DNA from: Chloroflexota bacterium
GTDB taxonomy: Bacteria > Chloroflexota > Dehalococcoidia > Lucifugimonadales > UBA3495
Assembly: GCA_026710825.1 (NCBI GenBank)
Contig: JAPOQH010000016.1
Coordinates: 1-50,172, forward strand
Reading direction: 5' to 3'
Length of the DNA stretch: 50,172 nt
The position numbers and the translations under genes were made by a program. The notes under the pieces were generated by a model, which worked only from the letters and a program-made list of their open reading frames with translations, had not been told where the DNA came from and ran no database searches. Positions 24,987-33,735 of this stretch are shown here, in pieces (within the stretch, counting starts at the first letter, position 1; every line of letters starts with the position of its first letter).

Positions 24987-25769
24987 ATGCAGTTGGAAGG
25001 CAAAGTCGCCCTGGTTACCGGTGGAGCCCGGGGGTTGGGCCGTTCCATGGCTCTGGCCTACGCTCGTGAGGGAGCGGATGTCGCCATCGTGGCTCGCACC
25101 CCGTCGGAGCTGGAGACCGTGGGTGCCGAGATTCGCGCCTTGGGCCGTCGCGCACATACGGTCAGCGCTGAACTGACCACCAGCGAAGGCGCAAACCGAG
25201 CGGCCCGGGAGACCATCGACGAGTTGGGGCAGATAGATATCCTGGTGAACAACGCCGGCGGATACCGTCTTTTCACCAATGACCTGACCCACGCGGTCAC
25301 GGTCCTGAACATCACCGAAGAGGAGTGGCGGTTGGTGATGGAATCGAACCTGACCACCACGTTCATGACCTGCAAGGCGGTGCTGCCCCACATGATAGAA
25401 CGCGGCAGCGGCGTCATCGTCAATCTGACGTCCAAGAACGTCGCGCGCCGGGGCCGGGCCGGACAGGCATCCTACGGCGCTGCCAAGGCGGCGGTGGAGC
25501 GGCTGAGCGAGTCCCTGGCGGACGAGGTGAAGGACTTTGGTATCGCCGTGAACATCCTCGACCCGGGTTGGAACCTGACCCGGCCCAACGACGACTACGA
25601 CGACGAGGTCCACAAGCGGATGCGGTTGCCAGACGACATCGCCGAGGTAGCCGTGTACATGGCCCTGCAGACCCCTGAGACCATGACCGGCCAACTGGTT
25701 GCCGCACCGGAATACGACGAGGAGCACGGGATACAACGGTTTTCAGCTTACGAACGGCTCCACGCATAG
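24987..25769 (+). CDS. Short-chain dehydrogenase/reductase (SDR)
   Basis: This 260-residue NAD(P)-dependent oxidoreductase has the cofactor motif TGGARGLG (11-18), NNAGG (88-92) and the active-site set S149 (NLTSKN), Y163 and K167 (SYGAAKAA). The start at 24987 was chosen over an upstream in-frame Met because GGGAGGTG stands right before it. The substrate is unknown. The C-terminal end (VAAPEYDEEHGIQRFSAYERLHA) lacks the usual VDGG loop, so the substrate pocket may differ. It stands beside the split decarboxylase-like gene and may once have formed a catabolic unit with it. Confidence 0.9.
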   Translation: MQLEGKVALVTGGARGLGRSMALAYAREGADVAIVARTPSELETVGAEIRALGRRAHTVSAELTTSEGANRAARETIDELGQIDILVNNAGGYRLFTNDLTHAVTVLNITEEEWRLVMESNLTTTFMTCKAVLPHMIERGSGVIVNLTSKNVARRGRAGQASYGAAKAAVERLSESLADEVKDFGIAVNILDPGWNLTRPNDDYDDEVHKRMRLPDDIAEVAVYMALQTPETMTGQLVAAPEYDEEHGIQRFSAYERLHA

Positions 25770-26227
25770 TGTCAGCGCCGGTAGTCGCGGTCATGCAGGC
25801 ATTCCTGGGGCGTAGGCGGTGACCGGATAGAGTGAGTGGGGCTGGTAGGTTCAAGCCGTGACCCATCCCAGTGAGGGGGTATGTCCGGGCCCGAATGCAG
25901 GCCAACCATCGGGAGCGTGGGTTCTGGGCTCCGGACGACGCGAGGCCACGCCCATTCTCGGCGATGTGTCTCCAGACGCACCGACCCAAGCGTACACGCC
26001 ATAACCGGGAGCGCTATCCCATGCCACTCTCTCGACGCCTGCTACTCGGCTAACCACTTGGTCGGCGCAGGGGCCAATTCGCGGACGTCATGGCACTCTT
26101 CCCGCCGAAATATGGCCAGGCGCTCTCGGACCGCTGTAAGCTGCAATCGAACACCGGCCGGGGCAGACCGCCCCGGCCGGTGGATTTCAGAGAATCTGGA
26201 TTCCCGGTTTTCGGTGGATTGATCGAG
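25770..26227. other. 458-bp gap without a supported gene
   Basis: The SDR and the convergent NHL gene meet here. Several short frames exist on both strands, but none has a ribosome binding site or a recognisable pattern. No clear terminator with T-run was found. Confidence 0.4.
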
Positions 26228-27106
26228 CTACCCTTGGCGCACGAACTTGTCGACACCGGTGCCGTCGCTGAGGCCGACATAGATGTCGCCACGGGAATCT
26301 ACCCAACTGCCGTGCCCAGGTCCCCGGCAGTCGAAACGGGACAGGACGTTCCCCGACGTGTCCAGCACGCTGACACGGGCCGAAGAATCGTTGACCGGAC
26401 CCTCACTGACGTATAGGACGCCCTCTCCGTCCACAGAGATGTCCATGGGGCGCTGGATGTCATCCCAGATGGTGATGAACTCGCCGTCCAGGTTGAACAA
26501 CTGCATACGGTGATTTTCCCGGTCGCAGAGGAAGATCGTGTCGTTGTGAATCAGCAGGCTGTGGGGCAGGTGGAAATGCCCCGGCTCGCTCTTGCCAGGT
26601 TGACCCCAGGACTGCTTGAGTTGACCGTCCCAACTGAACCGGTGAATGCGGGCGTTGCGGTATCCGTCCGCCACGTAGAGGTCGCCGGAGGGTGACGGGA
26701 TCAGCTCCGTTGGGTAGTTGAAGGGACCTGCGGCGCGGGGGCAAAGATCGCCCGGGTTTTCGCAGCCGGTGTCCGAGTGGACGCCATGGCGCCCCAGCAT
26801 CTGAATGGGTTTCCCATCAATGGTGTAGACCAGGCAGACGGAACTGTCCCGGTCGGTTAGGTAAACCGTGTCGTCCTCGATGTAGATGCCGTGGGCGAAT
26901 GAGAAGGCGCCGTTCCCCCAACTGTCGAGCAGGTTGCCGTCCCGGTCGAAGATGATGATTGGCGGGTCCTTGCGTTGGAAAGCGAAAACTCGATCCTGGG
27001 AATCGGTGGCGATAGCGCTGACCATGGCGAAGGTGTCGCCCTCTGGCAGCCTGGCCCAGTTCTCGACCACTTCATAGGTGTACTTGCCGTTTCCTACTGT
27101 CGTCAT
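26228..27106 (-). CDS. NHL-repeat six-bladed beta-propeller protein
   Basis: This 292-residue protein consists of repeated blades with NHL signatures: AIATDSQDRVFAFQRKDPPI, FSFAHGIYIEDDTVYLTDRD, NYPTELIPSPSGDLYVADGY, HLPHSLLIHNDTIFLCDREN and RPMDISVDGEGVLYVSEG. It resembles peptidyl-alpha-hydroxyglycine alpha-amidating-lyase-like propellers common in Chloroflexota and Actinobacteria. No signal peptide is present, so it is probably cytoplasmic. AAGGAGG precedes the ATG closely, which fixes the start. The ligand or reaction is not known, and I do not assign lyase activity. It is transcribed singly, convergent with the SDR gene. Confidence 0.85.
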   Translation of the reverse strand: MTTVGNGKYTYEVVENWARLPEGDTFAMVSAIATDSQDRVFAFQRKDPPIIIFDRDGNLLDSWGNGAFSFAHGIYIEDDTVYLTDRDSSVCLVYTIDGKPIQMLGRHGVHSDTGCENPGDLCPRAAGPFNYPTELIPSPSGDLYVADGYRNARIHRFSWDGQLKQSWGQPGKSEPGHFHLPHSLLIHNDTIFLCDRENHRMQLFNLDGEFITIWDDIQRPMDISVDGEGVLYVSEGPVNDSSARVSVLDTSGNVLSRFDCRGPGHGSWVDSRGDIYVGLSDGTGVDKFVRQG

Positions 27107-27226
27107 GCGTCTGGCCTCCTTGGTGTCTGGCTATGAATCCATCCTTGACGACGCCATTGTAACGCCGGCCAGAGCGTGACGGGGGCCACGACTTGTACGT
27201 GCGGGACGCGGCACATTCGGGCTGCG

Positions 27227-28219
27227 TCACGAATTGGTCGAGACGCTCGGGATTATGACCTCGCGGAAGGCATCCACTTCGGCGCGCGGCATATCGTAAC
27301 CGCCTTCCTGTGTGTGGGTCGGGAAAATGAAGACGTGATGCACACCTGATTCATCCCCGGCGCGCTTCAGCCTTTTCAGGCACTCCTCGGCTGTGCCGAA
27401 CAGGCCAAAGGCATCGCATATTTCCGCTGCGCGGGCGTCGCTGATATCCTCCGGCGCGAAATCATCTGCAAGATCGATGCCGGCTTGACGCAACCAGAAA
27501 AGGTTCGAATCGCTGGGGTATTTCAGGTACGGCTGGTCTGGTCGGAACCACTGCTGCGGAAAGCGGCGAGCCGCCGGACCATCATCCGAAACGGTGGTCG
27601 GCGTGATGAAGGTCGTCTCAAAGTCGTCGAGGCTGCGGCCGGCCCGCGCCGCTCCGATTTCCAGTCGGTTGCGCGCTGCCTCGACCGATCTGGGATGGAG
27701 ACCAACCAGCAGAAGGGCGCCGTCGGCGACTTCCCCAGCCAACTCCACCATTCGCGGGCCGGCTGCGGTCATGAACACCGGGGTTGACCGGTCGCTCAAA
27801 TTGCGGAGCCTGGTTTCGACGCCATTGAAATGCACTTGCTCACCCCTCAGCAAGCGACGGATGGTCAGGACGGCCCGACGCATCGTCTCCACCGTGGCGC
27901 GAGGACGGCCGATGTTGCCCACGGCAAGATAGCCGGGGGCTATGGTCAAGCGCACGCGTTCCGGAGCCACCTCCTCCAGTGAGTGGGCCAGCGATGCCAG
28001 TACCATCGAGTGCCGAGTGACCGGGTTGGTGGTTGCAGGGTACAGGTTGATTCTGGAGGTGCGCTCAGCGGCCAGGGCCAGCGTCAGAAAAACATCGCGG
28101 CCGCTGTGTTGGTGGTCGTGGACTCCCACTCCGGAAAACCCGGCGGCCTCACACGCCGCGATGAAATCGGCTGTCTCCGGTATCGGTAGTCCCACCGGCA
28201 CCCTGATATCAACTTTCAT
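27227..28219 (-). CDS. Luciferase-like (LLM) flavin-dependent oxidoreductase
   Basis: This 330-residue protein has a TIM-barrel of the bacterial luciferase/F420-dependent reductase group. Visible are the N-terminal strand (VDIRVPVGLPIPETADFI), GVHDHQHSG, INLYPATTNPVTRHSMVLAS and the conserved block RVRLTIAPGYLAVGNIGRP. A later part reads TPVFMTAAGPRMVELAGEVADG. The ATG at 28219 is chosen; a GTG three codons earlier is possible. Its start lies 9 bp after the stop of the solute-binding protein gene, so they form one transcription unit. FMN or F420 cannot be decided from sequence alone. Such enzymes oxidise organic compounds, and the neighbouring binding protein suggests uptake of a related substrate. 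Confidence 0.9.
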   Translation of the reverse strand: MKVDIRVPVGLPIPETADFIAACEAAGFSGVGVHDHQHSGRDVFLTLALAAERTSRINLYPATTNPVTRHSMVLASLAHSLEEVAPERVRLTIAPGYLAVGNIGRPRATVETMRRAVLTIRRLLRGEQVHFNGVETRLRNLSDRSTPVFMTAAGPRMVELAGEVADGALLLVGLHPRSVEAARNRLEIGAARAGRSLDDFETTFITPTTVSDDGPAARRFPQQWFRPDQPYLKYPSDSNLFWLRQAGIDLADDFAPEDISDARAAEICDAFGLFGTAEECLKRLKRAGDESGVHHVFIFPTHTQEGGYDMPRAEVDAFREVIIPSVSTNS

Positions 28220-28228
28220 CGAACACAC

Positions 28229-29155
28229 CTACTGCCCGGACCAAAGATGAGAAAACTGGGTGGCCACGACCTGTTCGTAGGATGCGTCGCCGTTGAGCAG
28301 GCCAATGTTCCGGCAAAAGTCGTTGAGGCTGGCTACGGAATCCGGGGATATTGCCGCCGAGTAGTAGGGAGCATCCCGCCGCACCAGGGACTCTATCAAC
28401 GCGGCTTCGCCGTCAGGGAACAGCCGCTGACCGATGCCTACAGCCCGAGACGGATCAGCTCGCAACGTCTGTTGTGCCTCCACAACGGCACGCACCGCAC
28501 CTTCCGCCTTGTCCGGGGAGTCCTCAATGAGTCGGCCCGTGGTGACCAACGCGGCAAACGTATAGTCCCTGGCCGCCGATGGGCCGACGCCTCGGCGCGG
28601 GTCCAGCACCACTTTGCCCACACCGGACTGCACTGCGACCTCGGCTCCCATCGCGTTGGCCCAAAACCCGTCGATTACGCCGTCTTCCAAGGCTTGGGCA
28701 GCGTGGATTCCGAAGGATACGCCGGCCGCGCCGCTGCCCGGTACCGGACCCAACTCAACTCCGTCTCGCGCCGGGTCGATGCCCGCTTCGGCCAACAACC
28801 GACGCAAAGCCGCGTCAGGTCCGGGCGCGGCTCCGATACGCAGGCCTTTCAACGCTGAAACATCACCGGGCGAAACTTCCAGGCTGGAGCGCAACACCAG
28901 CAGCCAGAAGGTGTGCTGGGCCAGGGCGGCCAGTAACGTTGCACCCTGCCATCCGGGGAATGCGGACAGAGTGGCGTGGGCGGGACCGGCCACAAAGTCG
29001 ATGCGGCCATCACGCAACGCTTCCATCGCTCTGCCCACCGGGAAAACCATGTCCAGCTCCACATCCATGCCCTGCTTTTGGAAGAACCCAAGCTCAATGG
29101 CGGCAACGGATGGGAAGTAGGAATTGGATACCAGGTCGGGTACCGCAATGCGCAT
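28229..29155 (-). CDS. NitT/TauT-type (NMT1/SsuA-like) solute-binding protein, no signal peptide
   Basis: This 308-residue protein has the fold of ABC binding proteins for nitrate, taurine or thiamine precursors (IAVPDLVSNSYFPSVAAIEL, GFFQKQGMDVEL, RDGRIDFVAGPAHATLS). It begins directly with the first strand: there is no signal peptide or lipobox, so it may be cytosolic, or the export signal is missing. GGAGAGGAG precedes the ATG well. No permease or ATPase gene stands beside it; it is instead followed at 9 bp by a LLM monooxygenase. It may be a THI5-like enzyme or a substrate sensor instead of a transporter part, but this is inference. Confidence 0.8.
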   Translation of the reverse strand: MRIAVPDLVSNSYFPSVAAIELGFFQKQGMDVELDMVFPVGRAMEALRDGRIDFVAGPAHATLSAFPGWQGATLLAALAQHTFWLLVLRSSLEVSPGDVSALKGLRIGAAPGPDAALRRLLAEAGIDPARDGVELGPVPGSGAAGVSFGIHAAQALEDGVIDGFWANAMGAEVAVQSGVGKVVLDPRRGVGPSAARDYTFAALVTTGRLIEDSPDKAEGAVRAVVEAQQTLRADPSRAVGIGQRLFPDGEAALIESLVRRDAPYYSAAISPDSVASLNDFCRNIGLLNGDASYEQVVATQFSHLWSGQ

Positions 29156-29389
29156 GCGAGTCGTCTCCTCTCCCTCGGTTGGGCATCATGGGTGATGGCT
29201 GGGTGCCAAGTTTACCACCGGAGCCGTGCCCGCCCGCCCGCCTCCTCACCAGGTATATGGATTCAAGTGGAAATATGATGCAGAGAGCGTGTCCCCTGAA
29301 CTGTGGATGAACGCGCCTTGGCCCGCCACGATTGCACGACTCAGCAAACGCCGGCGGTTATCTATGAGCCCACGTCGGTCGGCTTCGGA

Positions 29390-30535
29390 TTAATCGGGTA
29401 TCAGGCCCACGGAGCCGAGGGCCGATATGGCTGCATCGAACCGCGCCAGGCTGTTATGCAGGTATGCGGTGGCCCGCTCACCGTCATAATTGCAGTAGCC
29501 ACCGGTGACGATCCAGAATATAAAGATTTCAAGCATCGCCAGCCGATAATCGCGCCAGCATTCCTGGAAAGAGTAGCCGTCCACCCCGTTTTCCACCAGG
29601 GCGGCGTGATACGTGGCGACCAGATCCCGCTCAACCGCTCTGCGCGGTTGAGCAGGGAAAGCCTCGCTGATGAAAGTGGCGACGTCACAGACGCCCCTGC
29701 CTCGCACGCAGAATTCCCAGTCGACGGCGACCGGCGGTTTCGGTTTGGCGGCGTCATCGAAGAAACAGTTGTCGAGGCGATAATCGCCGTGCACGATGGT
29801 CATGGGACGTCTGGTCAACTGGGTTTTGATTTTGGCGAGCTGCGGTTGCAACGTGTCGCCAAGCTGACGGAGATTCTGCGGCATTCCGTCGGCGGCCTGC
29901 CGTCTCAACGACTCCCACGCACCTGGATAGATGTCCAGATAGGCGTTGGATTCGGCGCACTTCATCGGCATCCAGCCCAGTTCGTCCAACCGGGGACTGT
30001 CCCACCATGCCGCTTGGAATCTGGCTAGTTGGGCAATGGCCTGGCGAGCATCTGCCATGGAACATCCGGCGACGCTGTCACCCTGGCGCCAATGGCTCAG
30101 CTCCTCCAACAGTAGGACCGTATTCTCCGTGTCCGGATCAACGCTGCAGTAGTAGCAGGCAGGCGCCGACAGGTTTTCGTCAGTCGCCAATTCCCGGTAG
30201 AAACTGACCTCCCTGCGGTTTTGGCCAAACCGGTCAAAAATCGTTCTCAACGTCGGGTCAGCTGATGGGAGTTTTATGATCAGCGTGCGTGGCGGGCTCG
30301 GGGAGTTGGACTCATAGTCGAGCGTCAGACGGAACACCTGGTTCATGAATCCCTTGCCCTCGACGATGGCGTCGGCCGAGAGTCGCGAGACAGGAATCTC
30401 ACCAAATGCACCGCCACGTTCGAGGGCTTTGGTGAGCCAAACCGGCGTTATGTCCCTGAGGTTGCGGGGAACGGGGAGGTTCTCGGTGTCAGCCGGCGGA
30501 TCCTCGCTCAAATCTGTGTGATCCAGGCGGCCCAT
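29390..30535 (-). CDS. APH/choline-kinase-type phosphotransferase family protein
   Basis: This 381-residue protein has the aminoglycoside-phosphotransferase (APH) kinase fold: nucleotide-binding K in LIIKLPSADP (K88), catalytic loop VHGDYRLDNCFF (H249, D251, N256) and metal-binding D272 (AVDWEF). Its longer form resembles the ecdysteroid-kinase-like/EcKinase group. Substrates of this group are small alcohols, and resistance to an aminoglycoside is not implied. The ATG lies 3 bp after the stop of the methyltransferase gene, and GAGG precedes it, so the two are co-transcribed. Confidence 0.88.
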   Translation of the reverse strand: MGRLDHTDLSEDPPADTENLPVPRNLRDITPVWLTKALERGGAFGEIPVSRLSADAIVEGKGFMNQVFRLTLDYESNSPSPPRTLIIKLPSADPTLRTIFDRFGQNRREVSFYRELATDENLSAPACYYCSVDPDTENTVLLLEELSHWRQGDSVAGCSMADARQAIAQLARFQAAWWDSPRLDELGWMPMKCAESNAYLDIYPGAWESLRRQAADGMPQNLRQLGDTLQPQLAKIKTQLTRRPMTIVHGDYRLDNCFFDDAAKPKPPVAVDWEFCVRGRGVCDVATFISEAFPAQPRRAVERDLVATYHAALVENGVDGYSFQECWRDYRLAMLEIFIFWIVTGGYCNYDGERATAYLHNSLARFDAAISALGSVGLIPD

Positions 30536-30538
30536 ACC

Positions 30539-31231
30539 TCATTCTTCTTTACGGGCGAAAAAGACGCAGTGGTCCATCGGCTTGGGATCGGTGAAGTACA
30601 TCACGCCTCCCAGCTTGTCGCCCTCGGCGGGAATTACACTCAACCCACGCTCCGCCAGGAGGCCGATCACCTCGTCCGCATCGTACAGCTGGAAGGTGCG
30701 GTCTGTCCCGTAATCGCGGTCGTAGATCGTGGCCGTGCCGTCGCCGTTCTTGAACATCAACTGGAGCACGCCGCCGGATTTCAGGAGCCGGGCAAATTCC
30801 GGGATCGTTACCGACAGCGCGATGTCCGGAGCGATGTGCTGGATGACCGCGTTGCACATGACGAAGTCGAAGGAGTGGTCCGGATAGTCCAGGGGTTGGC
30901 GGAGGTCGGCCACCGTTACCCGGTCCGCGATCTCAGGATGGAGACGGCGAGCTTCTTCGATGTTTTCTTCCACGGCATCGACGCCGAGGATGTCATATCC
31001 CTTTTGCCAATAGTAGAAAACGTCGCGCGCTCCAGCGCCGCAGCCGGCATCCAGCCCGCGAGATCCGTCGGGTACTATCTCCTGGAGCCTATCCAGCAGG
31101 TCTGTGTCGCCCTTGAGGGCTGGATGGGAGGACCGGATATAGACAGACTGGATGAAGTTGTGGCTTACCTCAGCGTAACGCTGGGCATATTGCCGGTAGA
31201 ACGCCTCGGAATAATTCGCGCTTTGACTCAT
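30539..31231 (-). CDS. Class I SAM-dependent methyltransferase
   Basis: This 230-residue protein has Rossmann motif I LDAGCGAGARD (60-70), motif II acidic residue D85 (ILGVDAVEEN), and MCNAVIQHI in motif IV. The start at 31231 (MSQSANYSEAF) was chosen because AGGTG precedes it; a longer start 14 codons upstream overlaps the previous gene. It forms an operon with the SDR before it (32 bp away) and the phosphotransferase after it. The methyl acceptor is unknown. Confidence 0.88.
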   Translation of the reverse strand: MSQSANYSEAFYRQYAQRYAEVSHNFIQSVYIRSSHPALKGDTDLLDRLQEIVPDGSRGLDAGCGAGARDVFYYWQKGYDILGVDAVEENIEEARRLHPEIADRVTVADLRQPLDYPDHSFDFVMCNAVIQHIAPDIALSVTIPEFARLLKSGGVLQLMFKNGDGTATIYDRDYGTDRTFQLYDADEVIGLLAERGLSVIPAEGDKLGGVMYFTDPKPMDHCVFFARKEE

Positions 31232-31262
31232 CGCTAACACACCTGCCAAACGTAACGTGGAT

Positions 31263-31970
31263 TCACACGCCAAAGATATCGATGAATTGTCCCGTCATGG
31301 CATTGGGCGCGCGGGTCGCCAGGTATAGGGCCGCTTGGGCGATCTGTTCGCCGGTGATCCACTCCGGGTTTCCGCGGGGACAATTCTCCCTTGCCATGTC
31401 GGTATCCACCCAACCGGGATTTATGCCGTTGACCCGGATGCCATGGGGATGCAGGGAATGAGCCAGGGAAGCGGTATAGCCCACCACGCCCCACTTTGAT
31501 GTTGCGTAGGCGCCGTAGTCCGAGTCGGGTTGGCGTCCGGAGGAAGAACCTACGTTGATGATAACCCCTTCCTGCCTCTGCATCATTTGGGGTATGACTG
31601 CCCTGGAAACCAGGAACGTGCCCCGCAGGTTGGTGTTCATCACCTGGTCCCATTGCTCGATGGTGGTGGCCCACACCGGGGTGTTGTAGGTGATGACGCC
31701 GGCGTTGTTCACCAGAATGTCGATTCGTCCCCAATTTGCGGCGACCTGATTCGCAACCCCAACCGCATCTTCATCATTAGTCACGTCCAGTTCGAAAGCC
31801 GCTGCGGTTCCGCCTCCGGCGCGTATTTCGTCCACCGTCTCAGCCAGCCGTTGCATGTTCCGTCCGGTTGCGGCGACCCGGGCGCCTTCACCGGCAAAGG
31901 CCAGCGCAATCGCCCTGCCGATGCCGCGACCCGCTCCGGTGATCAACACCACTTTGCCGTTTAGTGACAT
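31263..31970 (-). CDS. Short-chain dehydrogenase/reductase (SDR), classical type
   Basis: This 235-residue SDR has TGAGRGIG (11-18), NNAGV (88-92), the active-site Ser in NVGSSSG (142-143), Y155 and K159 (YGAYATSKWG). It ends with the usual NAMTGQFIDIFGV. It heads the operon SDR, methyltransferase, phosphotransferase (minus strand). The combination suggests modification of a small secondary metabolite or a catabolic intermediate. The substrate is not determinable. Confidence 0.92.
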   Translation of the reverse strand: MSLNGKVVLITGAGRGIGRAIALAFAGEGARVAATGRNMQRLAETVDEIRAGGGTAAAFELDVTNDEDAVGVANQVAANWGRIDILVNNAGVITYNTPVWATTIEQWDQVMNTNLRGTFLVSRAVIPQMMQRQEGVIINVGSSSGRQPDSDYGAYATSKWGVVGYTASLAHSLHPHGIRVNGINPGWVDTDMARENCPRGNPEWITGEQIAQAALYLATRAPNAMTGQFIDIFGV

Positions 31971-32165
31971 CCTGCAGTTCTCCGGTCAACCCACGAAGTT
32001 CGATGCGGCGTTCACAGCAACGTGATTGTCTGCTCAGGAAAAGCTTTTGGTCAACCGACCAAGGATCATACGGGTGAAAATCGACAACCGGTATGTGTCG
32101 GGTGCTAATACCGGCGACGAACCGCGTGGTCACTTGGTTAACTCAATCTCAATAAACTGTGACTA

Positions 32166-32174
32166 TGCTATAAT
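32166..32174 (+). promoter_or_regulatory. Extended -10 promoter (TGCTATAAT) upstream of the betaine-type ABC operon
   Basis: TATAAT at 32169-32174 is preceded by TG in the extended -10 position. The -35 region is poor. It points toward the ABC operon, about 225 bp ahead of its first start codon, with a long palindrome in between. Confidence 0.45.
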
Positions 32175-32307
32175 CCGCGACATTCTACATGAATGCGCAG
32201 TTTTTCCGGAATGATTGCTGGTAGTTGGGATTACGCAGATGACAAGTTCAAAACCCGTAATCTCCGGCGAAAATATAGTCGTCGGTAACTGAACCACAAA
32301 CTCGAGC

Positions 32308-32345
32308 ACGCAGGGGTAGCGACCGGCCGGTCGCTACCCCTGCGT
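32308..32345. repeat. 38-bp perfect palindrome (REP-like)
   Basis: The two 19-base halves (ACGCAGGGGTAGCGACCGG and its complement) are exact inverted copies with no spacer. It shares the GTAGGGGCGA/GGGGTAGCGA style of core with the palindromes at 44245 and 46057. In the leader of the ABC operon it would form a stable RNA hairpin. Confidence 0.85.
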
Positions 32346-32397
32346 CGTCCCCGAACCTGAAAATGCGACCCAAGTCGGCATCCGGCGTTCATTACGT

Positions 32398-33735
32398 GTG
32401 GAGCGCAAGTCACGCTCCCTGTCCACCGATGCTCGTTATTTGGCGGCCGCGTCCATTGCACCGGTTGGCGGAAACGTCGTGAACACGACCAGGGAGCATA
32501 ACTCGGGGCTGCCCTCCGCAAGCGATGGTGATTGGGGCATAGATCCGGGAAGCAGGCTCGAATGCCGGAATCTGTGGAAGGTGTTTGGGGACGGCGCCCA
32601 GAACCTCGCCAACTCGGTGGATCCCGCGCTGTCCAGGGAACAAGTGCTGGCCCAGACTGGCTGCGTGCTGGCTGTCAGGGATATCTCCTTCGACGTGCGC
32701 GAGGGAGAAACCTTCGTCATCATGGGTTTGTCCGGCAGTGGGAAATCGACACTCGTCCGCTGCCTTGGCCGCCTCATCGAACCGACGCGTGGGGAAATCC
32801 TTATAGACGGCGAGGACATGCTGGCGATGAACAAGCAGCAGTTGAGGGATATTCGCCGTCACAAGATGGGAATGGTTTTCCAGCATTTCGGCAATTTCCC
32901 GCACAAACGGGTCTTTGAGAACGTCGTCTACGGGCTACAGATCCAGGGAATCGACAAGGCCACGCAGCGGAACCGGGCTTCCGAAGTCATTGATCTGGTG
33001 GGACTCTCCGGGTGGGAGGAACGTTATCCCCACGAACTGAGTGGCGGAATGCAGCAGCGCGTTGGCCTGGCCCGCGCCCTTGCCGTCGACCCGGAGATCC
33101 TGTTGTTCGACGAACCGTTCAGCGCCCTGGACCCCCTGATCCGGAGGGAGATGCAGGACCAGTTGATCGCCCTTCAGCAGATGGTGCAGAAAACGATGGT
33201 TTTCATAACCCACGATTTCCTCGAAGCCCTCAAGGTCGGGGACCGCGTGGCCATAATGAAAGACGGGGAGTTTGTCCAGATGGGCACCCCGGAGGAATTG
33301 GTCTCCAACCCGATTGACGACTATGTGCGGGACTTCACGCGCGACGTGCCACGATCCAAGGTGCTCACCGCCCGCTCGGTGATGACACCGGCGCGAGTCT
33401 CGGTGTGCGCGGACGAATCACTGGTTGACCTGAGGGAAAGGTTGGCCTCGCAAGCATGCGAAACCGGGGTGGTGGTGGACGAACAGGGCCGTTTCATCGG
33501 CATCGTCCGCCTGGCCGATATCGATGGTGATGGATCGATGCACTCCAGCGTGGCGTCCGTTCTGCGGGACTCTTGCCCGACCGCGGAGGTGGGCGCCCGC
33601 CTCGAAAGCCTCATCCCTCTGGTCATCGGTCGCGGGGGCCCAATCGCCATCCTGGACAATGGACGATGCGTTGGCACCGTTAGTACCCAAGCAGCCATGG
33701 CCGCCTTGGTGGGCGACGACGGTGTGGCCACGTGA
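32398..33735 (+). CDS. proV: Glycine betaine/proline-type ABC transporter ATP-binding protein with CBS domains
   Basis: This 445-residue protein has an ABC ATPase with Walker A GLSGSGKST (110-118), Q-loop MVFQHFGNFPHKRVFEN, signature LSGGMQQ (214-220), Walker B ILLFDEP (234-240) and H-loop ITHD. Two CBS-like repeats at ~325-440 (VVVDEQGRFIGIVRLADIDG, IAILDNGRCVGTV) mark the ProV/OpuAA type, in which they sense ionic strength. The GTG at 32398 gives a 50-residue polar extension, and a GTG at 32479 may be the true start. The stop overlaps the permease start (GTGA). It powers uptake of a compatible solute or related quaternary amine; the substrate is inferred. Confidence 0.9.
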   Translation: MERKSRSLSTDARYLAAASIAPVGGNVVNTTREHNSGLPSASDGDWGIDPGSRLECRNLWKVFGDGAQNLANSVDPALSREQVLAQTGCVLAVRDISFDVREGETFVIMGLSGSGKSTLVRCLGRLIEPTRGEILIDGEDMLAMNKQQLRDIRRHKMGMVFQHFGNFPHKRVFENVVYGLQIQGIDKATQRNRASEVIDLVGLSGWEERYPHELSGGMQQRVGLARALAVDPEILLFDEPFSALDPLIRREMQDQLIALQQMVQKTMVFITHDFLEALKVGDRVAIMKDGEFVQMGTPEELVSNPIDDYVRDFTRDVPRSKVLTARSVMTPARVSVCADESLVDLRERLASQACETGVVVDEQGRFIGIVRLADIDGDGSMHSSVASVLRDSCPTAEVGARLESLIPLVIGRGGPIAILDNGRCVGTVSTQAAMAALVGDDGVAT

